Positions 1 through 7,840 of a stretch of 64,000 nucleotides of DNA are shown here, in pieces. This stretch comes from Bauldia sp963759235 (GTDB lineage: Bacteria > Pseudomonadota > Alphaproteobacteria > Rhizobiales > Kaistiaceae). The notes beneath the pieces are model-generated. The model did no database searches, had not been told where the DNA came from, and saw nothing but the letters and a program-made list of their open reading frames with translations. The position numbers were made by a program, and so were the translations under genes. Position 1 is the first letter of the stretch. Each line of letters opens with the position of its first letter. Location: the NCBI GenBank assembly GCA_963759235.1, contig CAVWYO010000006.1, forward strand, positions 558,001 through 622,000, read 5' to 3'.

Positions 1-611
1 CCCGCAAGCGCACCCGCATCCAGGCGGCCAACGAGGAGCGCATCCTCGACGCGGCGCTGGCGGTGTTCGCCACCTACGGCTTCCGCGGCGCCACCGTCGA
101 CCAGATCGCCGTCCGCGCCGGCATGACCAAGCCGAACCTTCTCTATTATTTCCGCCGCAAGCAGGACATCTACCTCGCCGTCCTCAACCGCACGCTGGAG
201 ATGTGGCTGAAGCCGCTGGAGCATCTCGACCCGGCCGGCGACCCGGCCGACGAGATCGCCGCCTATATCGACCGCAAGCTCGAGCTGAGCCGCGACAACC
301 CCACCGCCTCGCGCCTCTTCGCCATCGAGATCATGCAGGGCGCGCCGGTGCTCGGCTCCGTTCTCTCCGGCCGGCTGAAGGCGCTGGTCGACGAGAAGGC
401 GGCGGTGATCGAGGGCTGGCGTAAAGCCGGCCGCATCGCTCCGGTCGACCCCTACCACCTCATTTTCATGATCTGGGCGACCACCCAGCACTACGCCGAT
501 TTCGACACCCAGATCCGCGCCATCCTCGGCCCCCGCGCCACCAGCCCGGCCCACTTCGACACCGCCAAGGCGACGCTGGAGCAGGTGTTTCTCCGCGGGG
601 TGGTGAAGTAG
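1..611 (+). CDS. rutR: RutR-type TetR family regulator (5' end outside window)
   Basis: The open frame enters from the left edge; codons begin at base 3 and the stop is at 609-611. The first 55 or so residues form a TetR helix-turn-helix, with the recognition helix around MTKPNLLYYFRRK. The C-terminal part ends in an IFMIWATTQHYADFD-type helix typical of the YcdC/RutR ligand domain. RutR represses or activates pyrimidine catabolism and transport genes in response to uracil. Here preA and preT lie about 8 kb downstream on the other strand, which fits a pyrimidine role but does not prove regulation. The start codon is not visible. Another TetR specificity remains possible. Confidence 0.75.
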   Translation, partial: RKRTRIQAANEERILDAALAVFATYGFRGATVDQIAVRAGMTKPNLLYYFRRKQDIYLAVLNRTLEMWLKPLEHLDPAGDPADEIAAYIDRKLELSRDNPTASRLFAIEIMQGAPVLGSVLSGRLKALVDEKAAVIEGWRKAGRIAPVDPYHLIFMIWATTQHYADFDTQIRAILGPRATSPAHFDTAKATLEQVFLRGVVK

Positions 612-679
612 CTCGCGAGGCGGCCACCGCAATCCTCACGCGCAAGGTTCCCACCGCGATCCTCCCCCGCGAAGCGGGC

Positions 680-862
680 CACCGCGATCCTCCCCCGTGG
701 AACGGGGGAGGGGGACCATCGCGAAGCGATGGTGGAGGGGGCACGGTGCTCCTGCCCGACGTTCCCGCCGCAATCCTCCCCTGCGAAGCGGGGGAGAGCC
801 TGTCCCCGACTTGATCGGGGAGGGACCGCCTCGAAGCGATGGTGGAGGGGGCATGTGCTCCC
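680..862. repeat. Two tandem hairpin-rich intergenic repeat units
   Basis: Two imperfect copies, about 680-750 and 769-862, each begin with CCGC(A/G)ATCCTCCCC and end with GAAGCGATGGTGGAGGGGGCA. The first unit holds a perfect 9-bp stem with a 3-base loop (690-710) and a perfect 8-bp stem ACCATCGC/GCGATGGT (715-733). The second holds TCCCCGA/TCGGGGA (803-821). The 612-1035 gap between rutR and the endonuclease gene contains nothing else that I can support. Apparent frames across it are repeat translations, not genes. Confidence 0.7.
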
Positions 863-1035
863 GCGTGGCCGCGCGCGCTCGCCCTCACACCGTCGCGTCA
901 GATCGCAAGCGGAATCTCAACATCGACGACGACACGTGGTTTAGCTGACGTGCTATTGATAGGCGTGGCAAAGGTCAACTCAAGCACCGGTCGCGCCTAT
1001 GAGAGTTGTATTGCAGCGACTCGTGGGCGCAATGC

Positions 1036-1887
1036 TTGATGTACGGTCCCGAGATTCTTGTTCGGACATTGACGAAGCCTACCCGACGGGATCGCTACGG
1101 CAACCCTTGGCAATACCATTCACGAAGCGACCATCATTCCAAAGTCGCTTGCTGGGGAATAGTTTTCGATCTGCTGCGAACCAGCCCGCTGCTTCGCCAC
1201 CACGTCGAGTCAGGCAAGGTCCATTTTGGCATCAACCACGAGATGCGTGATTTCGTTCACGATCGAAAAAAGAACCTCGACTTGGTGCTTTGCACCGCCT
1301 CTGGCGCGGACGGACGAGGAACGTCCCTCACGCTGGCGTCGATGGTGGCGGATTACGGCATAGAACTGTCGGCTCCGGAAAGCGTGGAACTCGATGCCCT
1401 TCCTGCATTGCGAAAGGCGCCGGTCGGCGCCGTGTTGATGGCACTGGAAGCAAAAGCTTGCATGACGGCGCACCAGCGTGCTTTGCCCCGCCTCTACGAC
1501 GAACTCAACTCGTCACAGTTGACGGTGCATGGCGCGACTGACCAAGCGATCGCCGCCGGGTTCGTGATGATCAACATCGCAGACCGCTATCTCAGCCCCG
1601 ACTTGAACAAAAGGAATCGCGTGAGCGAACCGGAGTGGAGCGTGCACAATCAGCCGCGGGATGCGCAACTTGCCATAGACAAGATCCGCCAGCTTCCGCG
1701 GCGCTCGCGCACCGGCGATGTGGGTTATGACGCGCTCGCAATTGTGGTCATCGATTGCGCCAACGATGGCTCGCCGGTGAGGCTGGTGGAGACGTCGCCG
1801 GCACCGCAAGCCGGAGATATTCATTTCTACGCGTCGATGATTGACAGGCTTGCGCACATCTACGCAACCCGTTTCAAAGACCTGTAG
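1036..1887 (+). CDS. Putative type II restriction endonuclease (PD-(D/E)XK-like)
   Basis: A 283-residue protein converges tail to tail, 30 bp apart, on a DNA methyltransferase gene, the usual layout of a type II restriction-modification pair. I do not recognise the exact family. A possible PD-(D/E)XK core is visible: Asp near residue 82 in NLDLVLC, then Glu and Lys near residues 137-139 in ALEAKACMTAH, followed by a conserved-looking PRLYDELNSS segment. The start at 1036 is the first ATG; a TTG ten codons upstream is possible. Base composition is clearly less GC-rich than the flanks (one 60-base line counted by hand is 53% GC), suggesting transfer together with the methyltransferase. Endonuclease function is inferred mainly from the pairing. 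Confidence 0.6.
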   Translation: MMYGPEILVRTLTKPTRRDRYGNPWQYHSRSDHHSKVACWGIVFDLLRTSPLLRHHVESGKVHFGINHEMRDFVHDRKKNLDLVLCTASGADGRGTSLTLASMVADYGIELSAPESVELDALPALRKAPVGAVLMALEAKACMTAHQRALPRLYDELNSSQLTVHGATDQAIAAGFVMINIADRYLSPDLNKRNRVSEPEWSVHNQPRDAQLAIDKIRQLPRRSRTGDVGYDALAIVVIDCANDGSPVRLVETSPAPQAGDIHFYASMIDRLAHIYATRFKDL

Positions 1888-1917
1888 TTTGGCTTCTGCG
1901 AGCCCTTGGATTCTGCT

Positions 1918-2781
1918 CTAGGCGGAGCGGTGCACCGCGCCAATCGGCTTGCCCACGCGCAGGATTTCAACCCGCGCTGTGACGGTCGCCTTTTTCAACC
2001 GTTCCGCCGCATGTTCAACATATGCGGGCTCGATCTCCACGCTGACGCTGTTTCGTCCAGTCTCGATCGCGGCCATCGCCGTCGTGCCGGTGCCTGCAAA
2101 GGGGTCGACCACGATGTCCCCCACGAATGAGAACATTCGAATAAGCCGACGGGGAACCTCGACGGGATAAGGGGCTGGGTGTGTGGTTCTTTGTTGGCCG
2201 GTGATATCGGTCCAGACCGGGCCAAACCATTTGGCGTATTCCTCGGTCGGAATGAACGACATCTTTTCTTGCATCGCGGTAGGCTTCCGATAGCCACCAG
2301 GCTTTCGCAGGAACAAGATGTGCTCAAGGTCGTTCTTGACCACGCCATTCGGCAAGTTGGGCTTTCCGAGGAATCGGGCCGACCGGGATGCCTCCAGCTT
2401 GATGTTGGAGACTTTTTGCCACCGAATCGGAGTCAGACAATCAAATCCGACGCGTCTGGCTCGCACCTGAATATCGGCGGAAAGGGGGAGAACATGGTGC
2501 CGTCCGGCTTCCCGACGCGAAAGGCAAATGTCTCCGACAACGCACGCGACACGACCGCCCGGCACCAGAATCCTCAAGCATTCTTCCCAAACCTGATCTA
2601 GTTCGGAGAGGAACCGATCATAGGATGCAATGTTGCCAAGTTGCTCGGGGTGGTCGGGGTATGTCTTCAACGACCCGTAGGGCGGGCTGGTGCAAACAAG
2701 GTGGACGCTTTCAGTTTCGATGAATGAGAGATCACGCGCATCTCCTTCAAAAAGCCGATGATTTGTAATGCCTTGGCCCAT
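1918..2781 (-). CDS. Beta-class DNA methyltransferase (TSPPY, N4-cytosine or N6-adenine)
   Basis: This 287-residue enzyme should transfer methyl from S-adenosylmethionine to an exocyclic amino group in DNA, protecting host sites from the convergent endonuclease. Catalytic motif IV is TSPPYG near residues 31-36, and the AdoMet motif DPFAGTGTT lies near residue 225. Catalytic motif first and binding motif last defines the beta class, and TSPPY is most often seen in N4-cytosine enzymes. I start it at the ATG at 2781, which follows a GGGGGTG stretch; an in-frame extension to 2835 lacks a better site. The same lower GC content as the partner gene supports co-acquisition. Target sequence cannot be read from the protein. 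Confidence 0.88.
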   Translation of the reverse strand: MGQGITNHRLFEGDARDLSFIETESVHLVCTSPPYGSLKTYPDHPEQLGNIASYDRFLSELDQVWEECLRILVPGGRVACVVGDICLSRREAGRHHVLPLSADIQVRARRVGFDCLTPIRWQKVSNIKLEASRSARFLGKPNLPNGVVKNDLEHILFLRKPGGYRKPTAMQEKMSFIPTEEYAKWFGPVWTDITGQQRTTHPAPYPVEVPRRLIRMFSFVGDIVVDPFAGTGTTAMAAIETGRNSVSVEIEPAYVEHAAERLKKATVTARVEILRVGKPIGAVHRSA

Positions 2782-2911
2782 TTTCACCCCCGAGGAACAA
2801 AACAGAAACATATACTGAGTCCCTGACCCGTGCAAGGCGGCCTCGCCTCGCTCGAAAGAGAAATCCGCATGCCAGCGCGTACGGCCGATCTACCCCCCGC
2901 ACCCCTCGCAC

Positions 2912-3188
2912 AATCCCGCCATTTCCGCCGACTTCGTCCCCCGCCAAATCGTGGCGTGCAATGGCTGGTATCTCCGCTCACGGAGGGGCGCCGCCGGCAT
3001 TTCGCGGCCCGACACTCTTCAATCGTTAGCATGCACGGCGAACGATGGGGCGCGTGGTGAAACCTCGCCGGCTTGCCGTCCCAGTTATCCCCGCCGTTTT
3101 CGCCCAGAATCCCGCCGTTTCCGCCGACTTTATCCCCCTCGCCGAATCCTGCCGTATAATGACGCCATCCCCGCCCACCGAGGGGCGC
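2912..3188. repeat. Pair of ~80-bp direct repeats
   Basis: Copies at 2912-2991 and 3108-3188 share AATCCCGCC(A/G)TTTCCGCCGACTT, then TCCCCC and, near the end, CGAGGGGCGC or CGGAGGGGCGC. A third partial copy (ATCCCCGCCGTTTT) lies at 3087-3100. The repeats follow the methyltransferase start and may mark the boundary of the transferred module or be remnants of a mobile-element end. No transposase is present. Confidence 0.6.
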
Positions 3189-3189
3189 G

Positions 3190-3500
3190 CTCATGAGGCG
3201 TCATCTGCGTGGGGCGGGGTGCGGCGCCCGCGGCGTGTCCTGCAAGGGACACCGGGCAAGGGGCAACCCTTGTCCGGAGAGGACGACGGTCCGAACGTCC
3301 CGGGAGGCCTCCGCAAGCCCGCCCGCCGGCATTACGACCGGCTGTCACAAGGCTGACCGTAAGCCGGGCGGGTCCGCCGGAAGCGATGCGAAGGGCTCGA
3401 CCCTTCGTGCCGGTCCGGTCGGGCAGGTGCCGGCGGCGATGAGCCGTCCCGTGCCGTCCGCCCGGTGGAGCGCGGGAGACGGAGTGCCCAAAATCGCCGC
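3190..3500. other. GC-rich, hairpin-dense non-coding block
   Basis: No credible gene occupies 2782-3908. This part holds several strong stems: GTGTCC/GGACAC (3235-3252); an 11-bp stem closed by a GCAA tetraloop (3252-3277, core CAAGGG/CCCTTG); GCCGG/CCGGC (3325-3342); and CGAAGGG/CCCTTCG with a CTCGA loop (3389-3407). Either a structured RNA or a dispersed repeat would explain it. I do not recognise RNase P, tmRNA, SRP or a riboswitch in it. Confidence 0.4.
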
Positions 3501-3673
3501 GGCGGGCGCTGACGAGGCGCCCCATAGAGACTACTCGGACTGGCGTGCTCATCGGCGCCCGCCACCCCTCGCGCCACGGCGCGAGGCAGATCATGAGAGG
3601 GAACGCGACAGGTCATGATCCGGCCCGGCCAAACTCGGGCGCGGCAACGATGAAACGCGCCGGTGCTTCCTGG

Positions 3674-3783
3674 ATGCCCGCCCGAGCGGGCATGACCGGG
3701 CGGTGTTTCGGGCGCGAGCCCCACAACGAAGCAGTCTTGTTCTGAAGCGACCCCATCCGCGTCATTCCGGCGAAAGCCGGAAT
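3674..3783. repeat. Pair of REP-like palindromes
   Basis: ATGCCCG/CGGGCAT (3674-3693, 6-base loop) and ATTCCGGC-GAAA-GCCGGAAT (3764-3783, GNRA loop) are perfect inverted repeats about 70 bp apart. Both resemble short palindromic intergenic repeats that are common in proteobacterial genomes. They sit just upstream of the ligase gene. Confidence 0.75.
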
Positions 3784-3908
3784 CCATTGTGCCGACGTTT
3801 CCGCCGCCGCCTTCGGGACGGACAGCCCCCAGCGACCCGAGGCGCCAGAGGTCGCCACAACAACAAACGACATTGGCGTTGCCGGTGTTTTCTGACACGG
3901 TTGCGCCG

Positions 3909-5126
3909 ATGACGAGCGAGCCATCCTTCACCATCGGCATCGAGGAGGAATATCTCCTCGTCGACCGCGAGACTCGCGATCTCGCCGCCGACCCGCCGCG
4001 CGCGCTCGTCGCCGATCTCGAAGCCGCGCTTGGCGCCCAGGTCACCTCCGAGTTTCTCCGCTGCCAGGTCGAGATCGGCACCTCGGTCTGCGACTCGCTC
4101 GCCGAGGCCCGCGCCGAGCTCGCTCGTCTTCGCCGTGCCGTTGCCGACTGCGCCGGCGGCTACGGCCTCGCCCCGATCGCCGCCTCGACCCACCCGTTTG
4201 CCGAGTGGAGCCTGCAGCGCAGCACCGACAAGGAGCGCTACAACACGCTTGCCCGCGACCTGCAGGTGGTCGCCCGGCGCCTCTTGATCTGCGGCATGCA
4301 CGTCCATGTCTGCGTCGAGGACGAGCCGCTCCGCTTCGATCTCTTCAACCAGCTTCCCTATTTCCTGCCGCACCTGTTGGCGCTGTCGACCTCCTCGCCC
4401 TTCTGGCGCGGCGACCAGACCGGCCTCCACTCCTATCGCCTGGCGGTGTGGAACGAGGTGCCGCGCACCGGCCTGCCGCCGACCTTTTCGAGCCCCGACG
4501 AGTTCCACCGCACCGTCGCCACCCTGATCGAGGCCGGCGAGATCGAGGACGCCACCAAGATCTGGTGGGACCTCAGGCCCTCGGCGCGTTTCCCGACGCT
4601 GGAGATGCGCATCACCGACGTCTGCACCCGCCTCGACGACACCATCGCCGTCGCCGCCCTCTACCGCTGCGTCTGCCGCATGCTTTATCGGCTGCGGCGC
4701 GCCAACCAGCGCTGGCGGAGCTATTCGGCCTTCCTCGTCAACGAGAACCGCTGGCTCGCCCAGCGCTTCGGCCCGACCCGCGGGCTGATCGATTTCGGCA
4801 AGGGCGCGCCGGTCCCGTTTCCCGACCTGGTCGACGAGCTGATCGATCTCGTCCGCGAGGACGCGGTGTTCTTCGGCTGCCTCGCCGAGGTCGAGCATGC
4901 CCGCGCGATCGCCAGGGACGGCACCTCCGCCGACCGCCAGATCCGGGTCTACGACCGGGCGGTCGCCACCGGCGCCTCCGGCGAGGAGGCGTTGAAGGCG
5001 ATCGTCGACCATCTCATCGAGGAGACCCTCGTCGGCTGCAGCGAGGCGCGTCGCCCGACGCCGCGCCGCGAGGCCGCGCACGCCTCGCGGCCGGGACGCG
5101 CCGGCGAAGTGCAGACCGACCCATGA
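3909..5126 (+). CDS. ybdK: YbdK-type carboxylate-amine ligase (GCS2 family)
   Basis: A 405-residue member of the glutamate-cysteine ligase 2 family, which joins a carboxylate to an amine with ATP; E. coli YbdK has weak gamma-glutamylcysteine synthetase activity in vitro, and the physiological substrate is generally unknown. The N-terminus FTIGIEEEYLLVD carries the acidic metal-binding signature, and a GMHVHV motif lies near residue 130. I start at ATG 3909, directly before the conserved IGIEEE; upstream in-frame codons read through repeat sequence. Its stop overlaps the nudK start by ATGA, implying co-translation. The last 30 residues are Arg/Pro-rich and probably disordered. Confidence 0.88.
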   Translation: MTSEPSFTIGIEEEYLLVDRETRDLAADPPRALVADLEAALGAQVTSEFLRCQVEIGTSVCDSLAEARAELARLRRAVADCAGGYGLAPIAASTHPFAEWSLQRSTDKERYNTLARDLQVVARRLLICGMHVHVCVEDEPLRFDLFNQLPYFLPHLLALSTSSPFWRGDQTGLHSYRLAVWNEVPRTGLPPTFSSPDEFHRTVATLIEAGEIEDATKIWWDLRPSARFPTLEMRITDVCTRLDDTIAVAALYRCVCRMLYRLRRANQRWRSYSAFLVNENRWLAQRFGPTRGLIDFGKGAPVPFPDLVDELIDLVREDAVFFGCLAEVEHARAIARDGTSADRQIRVYDRAVATGASGEEALKAIVDHLIEETLVGCSEARRPTPRREAAHASRPGRAGEVQTDP

Positions 5127-5719
5127 GGGACGATCACGACGGCGAGCCGCCGGTCCGCATCCTCAAAGCCGAGGTGCTGGCCGACGACTGGGCGCGGCTT
5201 ACCAAATACACCATCGACTACCGCCGCCGCGACGGGGTGCGCGAGACCCAGGTCCGCCAAGTTTACGACCGCGGCAACGGCGCCGCGATCCTGCCCTATG
5301 ATCCCGGCCGCGGCAGCGTGCTTCTCGTCCGCCAGTTCCGCATGCCGGTCTATCTCAACGCCGCGTCCGGCTGGCTGATCGAAGCCTGCGCCGGCCGCCT
5401 CGACGATCTCGACGCCGAGGCCGCCATCCGCCGCGAGGTCGAGGAGGAGCTCGGCTACCGACTCGGTGCGGTGACCCGCGTCTTCGACGTTTTCATGAGC
5501 CCCGGCAGCGTCAGCGAGCGGGTTGCCCTGTTCACCGCCCAATACTCCGCGGCCGACCGTATCTCCGCCGGCGGCGGTGCCGAGGACGAAGGCGAGGACA
5601 TCGAGGTCCTGGAGATTCCTCTCGACGAGGCGCTCGCCATGATGGCGAGCGGCGCGATCCGCGACGCCAAGACCATCGTCCTCTTGCAGCAGGTGAAATT
5701 GCACGGGCTTGCCGGTTAG
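5123..5719 (+). CDS. nudK: NudK-like GDP-mannose pyrophosphatase (Nudix)
   Basis: A 198-residue Nudix hydrolase. Several segments match E. coli NudK closely: VYDRGNGAAIL, a Nudix region around residues 89-112 (AGRLDD then REVEEELGY), the MSPGSVSE stretch, and GGGAEDEGEDIEVLE near residue 152. NudK cleaves GDP-mannose and related sugar nucleotides to sugar phosphate plus nucleotide. The Nudix spacing has an Asp where the first Glu is usual. It starts inside the ligase stop (ATGA at 5123), so the two are probably one transcript. A ManC homologue at 23294-24721 makes GDP-mannose, the likely substrate, but is not adjacent. Confidence 0.88.
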   Translation: MRDDHDGEPPVRILKAEVLADDWARLTKYTIDYRRRDGVRETQVRQVYDRGNGAAILPYDPGRGSVLLVRQFRMPVYLNAASGWLIEACAGRLDDLDAEAAIRREVEEELGYRLGAVTRVFDVFMSPGSVSERVALFTAQYSAADRISAGGGAEDEGEDIEVLEIPLDEALAMMASGAIRDAKTIVLLQQVKLHGLAG

Positions 5720-5764
5720 CCGGATTATCCCTTTCGCCGCCGGCCGTGGTATCAAGCCGGGGTC

Positions 5765-6442
5765 ATGCAGGGTGAAGCGAACCCCCACAAGGGGCAGCCC
5801 GTCCTCCACGCCGGGGCCGGGCTGGACGAGGCCGACGCGGCGATGATCATGCTGCACGGTCGCGGCGCCGACGCCGCCGACATCCTGGCGCTCGCCGCGG
5901 CCTTCGAGCGGCCCGACATCGCCTATCTCGCGCCGGAGGCGGCCGGCCGCGTCTGGTACCCGCGTCCGTTCCTTGCCCCGGTCGCCGACAACGAGCCCGG
6001 CCGCACCTCCGCCCTCGACCGCATCGCCGACCTCCTCGGCCTTTTGATCACCCACGACATTCTGCCCGAACGGACGGCCCTCCTCGGCTTCTCCCAGGGC
6101 GCCTGCCTGGCGCTGGAGTTCGCCGCCCGCCATCCTGTCCGCTACGGCGCGGTGATCGCCTTGACCGGTGGGCTGATCGGCGAGGCTATCGACGCCTCCG
6201 ACTACCACGGATCGCTGGACGGCACCCCGGTCTTCATCGGCTCGAGCGATGTCGATCCTCACATCCCGATCGGGCGCGTTCACGAATCGGCAGCGGTCAT
6301 GCAAGCCCTCGGCGGCGAGGTCACCGAGCGCATCTATGCCGGGATGGGCCACAGCATAAACGCGGATGAGCTTGGCGAGGCAAGGCGACTGCTCGACCGG
6401 ATGGTCGCGCCGCCGGGAAGCGAGTCGGCGCCGGACATGTGA
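5765..6442 (+). CDS. Carboxylesterase/phospholipase-family alpha/beta hydrolase
   Basis: A 225-residue alpha/beta hydrolase of the acyl-protein thioesterase/YpfH-like group. The oxyanion region is LHGRGADA near residue 30, the nucleophile elbow is GFSQGA (Ser near 117), the acid lies in SSDVDPHIP near 160, and the His is in GMGHSIN near 198. No signal peptide is visible, so it should act in the cytoplasm on small esters. It begins 45 bp after nudK and may share that transcript. The natural substrate cannot be deduced. Confidence 0.85.
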   Translation: MQGEANPHKGQPVLHAGAGLDEADAAMIMLHGRGADAADILALAAAFERPDIAYLAPEAAGRVWYPRPFLAPVADNEPGRTSALDRIADLLGLLITHDILPERTALLGFSQGACLALEFAARHPVRYGAVIALTGGLIGEAIDASDYHGSLDGTPVFIGSSDVDPHIPIGRVHESAAVMQALGGEVTERIYAGMGHSINADELGEARRLLDRMVAPPGSESAPDM

Positions 6443-6684
6443 TCCGGATCACAGCGCCTGTCCCGGCGCGGCGTAGATTGATGCTGGGCAACTGCGGCAT
6501 GGCGGCAACAGGCCCCGACAATGTCACAGTTCGGTGCTGTATGGGGTTCAAATCAATGGCGAAATCCCGGATAACCCGGTCCGCTACATGTTACTTGGTA
6601 ACCACCGATAAACCAGAGTCTGGCAGGGAAATGAGGAGCGTCCCCGCGGTCTGCGAGGGGACGGCTGCGCGAGCGTCCCGGATC

Positions 6685-7776
6685 ATGGCGTTGCGGATAG
6701 GAAAACTGGCGGTTCTGAGGACTTCTGCTTTCGCCCTGACGGCAGCGGCGACGTTGGCGGCGACCGTTCCGGCCGACGCGCAGTCGAACTATTGCGCCAG
6801 CCTGCAGGCCGACTATCTGTCGGCCGTCCGCGGTTCCGGGGGCGGCTCCGGCGATATCCGCACGCTGCGCAGCCAGCTCGCCTCGGCGGAAGCGGATGCA
6901 AGAAACAACAATTGCCGACGCTTTCTGTTCTTCGGCCGACGGCCAAGCCCGAATTGCCCGTCGATCATGAGCAACGTGTATCGCCTCCAGCGTCAGGTGA
7001 CGCGGGCGAGCGGCGGGGCCTGGGGGACGGCCGGCCAGGCGTCGTTCGATCGCAATCGCCTCTATAATCAGCTTCGGCAGAACGGCTGCGACATCCCCTC
7101 GCTCGGCGACACCGCCAGCAGCGGCTACCGGACGATCTGCGTGCGGACCTGCGACGGCTACTACTTCCCGATCAGCTTCTCGGCGAGCCGCGCCCGCTTC
7201 AAGGTCGACGAGACGGTCTGCAAGTCGATGTATGGCGGCGCCGATGCCGAGCTTTTCGTCTACCCCAACGGCCGCACCGCCGACCAGGCCGTCTCGCTCG
7301 CCGGTACGCCGCTCGCCTCCGAGCCCTATGCCTTCACTTATCGCACCACGTTCGACAGTGCGTGTCGGACCGAGCTGACGGACGGCCTCGCCAATCTCGC
7401 CATCGCGTTCGCGGCGCGGGTCGCCGGCGAAAAAGCCAACCGGCCGTCGCCCGAAGGGACGCCGGCGCCGCTCCTGCCCGCTCCTGTGGCGCGGGTGAAT
7501 CCGAACGAGGATTACGAGACCCTCGCCAATGCGGCCGGCGGTTTCGTGGTGGCCCCGGTCACGCCCGACAGTCCGGACGAGGTCTCGGTCGCCACGGCCA
7601 ACACCCCGATCCGGCGGCTTGGTCCGGAATATTACTACCGGGCGCCCGAGAAGATCGAAGCCCTATACGAGGCGCCCGACCTCGGCCCCGAATTCAGCCT
7701 GATCAGTTCGGCCCACGCCGACGAGCGTCACCAGCCCGGCGATGGGGGAGCCGCTCCGGCGACCTCGGTGCAGTAG
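6685..7776 (+). CDS. Secreted DUF2865 family protein
   Basis: A 363-residue protein with an N-terminal signal peptide (MALRIGKLAVL start, Ala-rich core, cleavage near ADAQS). The middle contains Cys-bearing segments typical of DUF2865, including ICVRTCDGYYFPISF near residue 155, VCKSMYGGADAELF and a YPNG motif. This family is restricted largely to Hyphomicrobiales and has no established function; export to the periplasm or envelope is expected. I choose the ATG at 6685 because it begins the signal peptide; the open frame extends back to 6439 without family sequence. A GTCCCC/GGGGAC hairpin (about 6640-6662) lies in the leader. Confidence 0.82.
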   Translation: MALRIGKLAVLRTSAFALTAAATLAATVPADAQSNYCASLQADYLSAVRGSGGGSGDIRTLRSQLASAEADARNNNCRRFLFFGRRPSPNCPSIMSNVYRLQRQVTRASGGAWGTAGQASFDRNRLYNQLRQNGCDIPSLGDTASSGYRTICVRTCDGYYFPISFSASRARFKVDETVCKSMYGGADAELFVYPNGRTADQAVSLAGTPLASEPYAFTYRTTFDSACRTELTDGLANLAIAFAARVAGEKANRPSPEGTPAPLLPAPVARVNPNEDYETLANAAGGFVVAPVTPDSPDEVSVATANTPIRRLGPEYYYRAPEKIEALYEAPDLGPEFSLISSAHADERHQPGDGGAAPATSVQ

Positions 7777-7840
7777 GCTCGTCAGGCGTTCGGCGGGCGG
7801 CGTGGCGCATCCTGACCCCTCACTGCACCGCGCGTCCGGG

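Noticed and set aside
697..1039. Short plus-strand frames in the hairpin repeat region
   Set aside because: Translations of repeat DNA, Arg/Gly/Pro-rich, in several overlapping frames.
2782..3908. Intact insertion sequence or transposase remnant
   Set aside because: Direct repeats and palindromes are present, but no frame shows transposase motifs and no terminal inverted repeats bound the region.
3332..5081. Open frames of 249 and 439 codons on the minus strand near the ligase gene
   Set aside because: They overlap structured non-coding sequence or lie antisense to the YbdK-type ligase; no start signals or domains.
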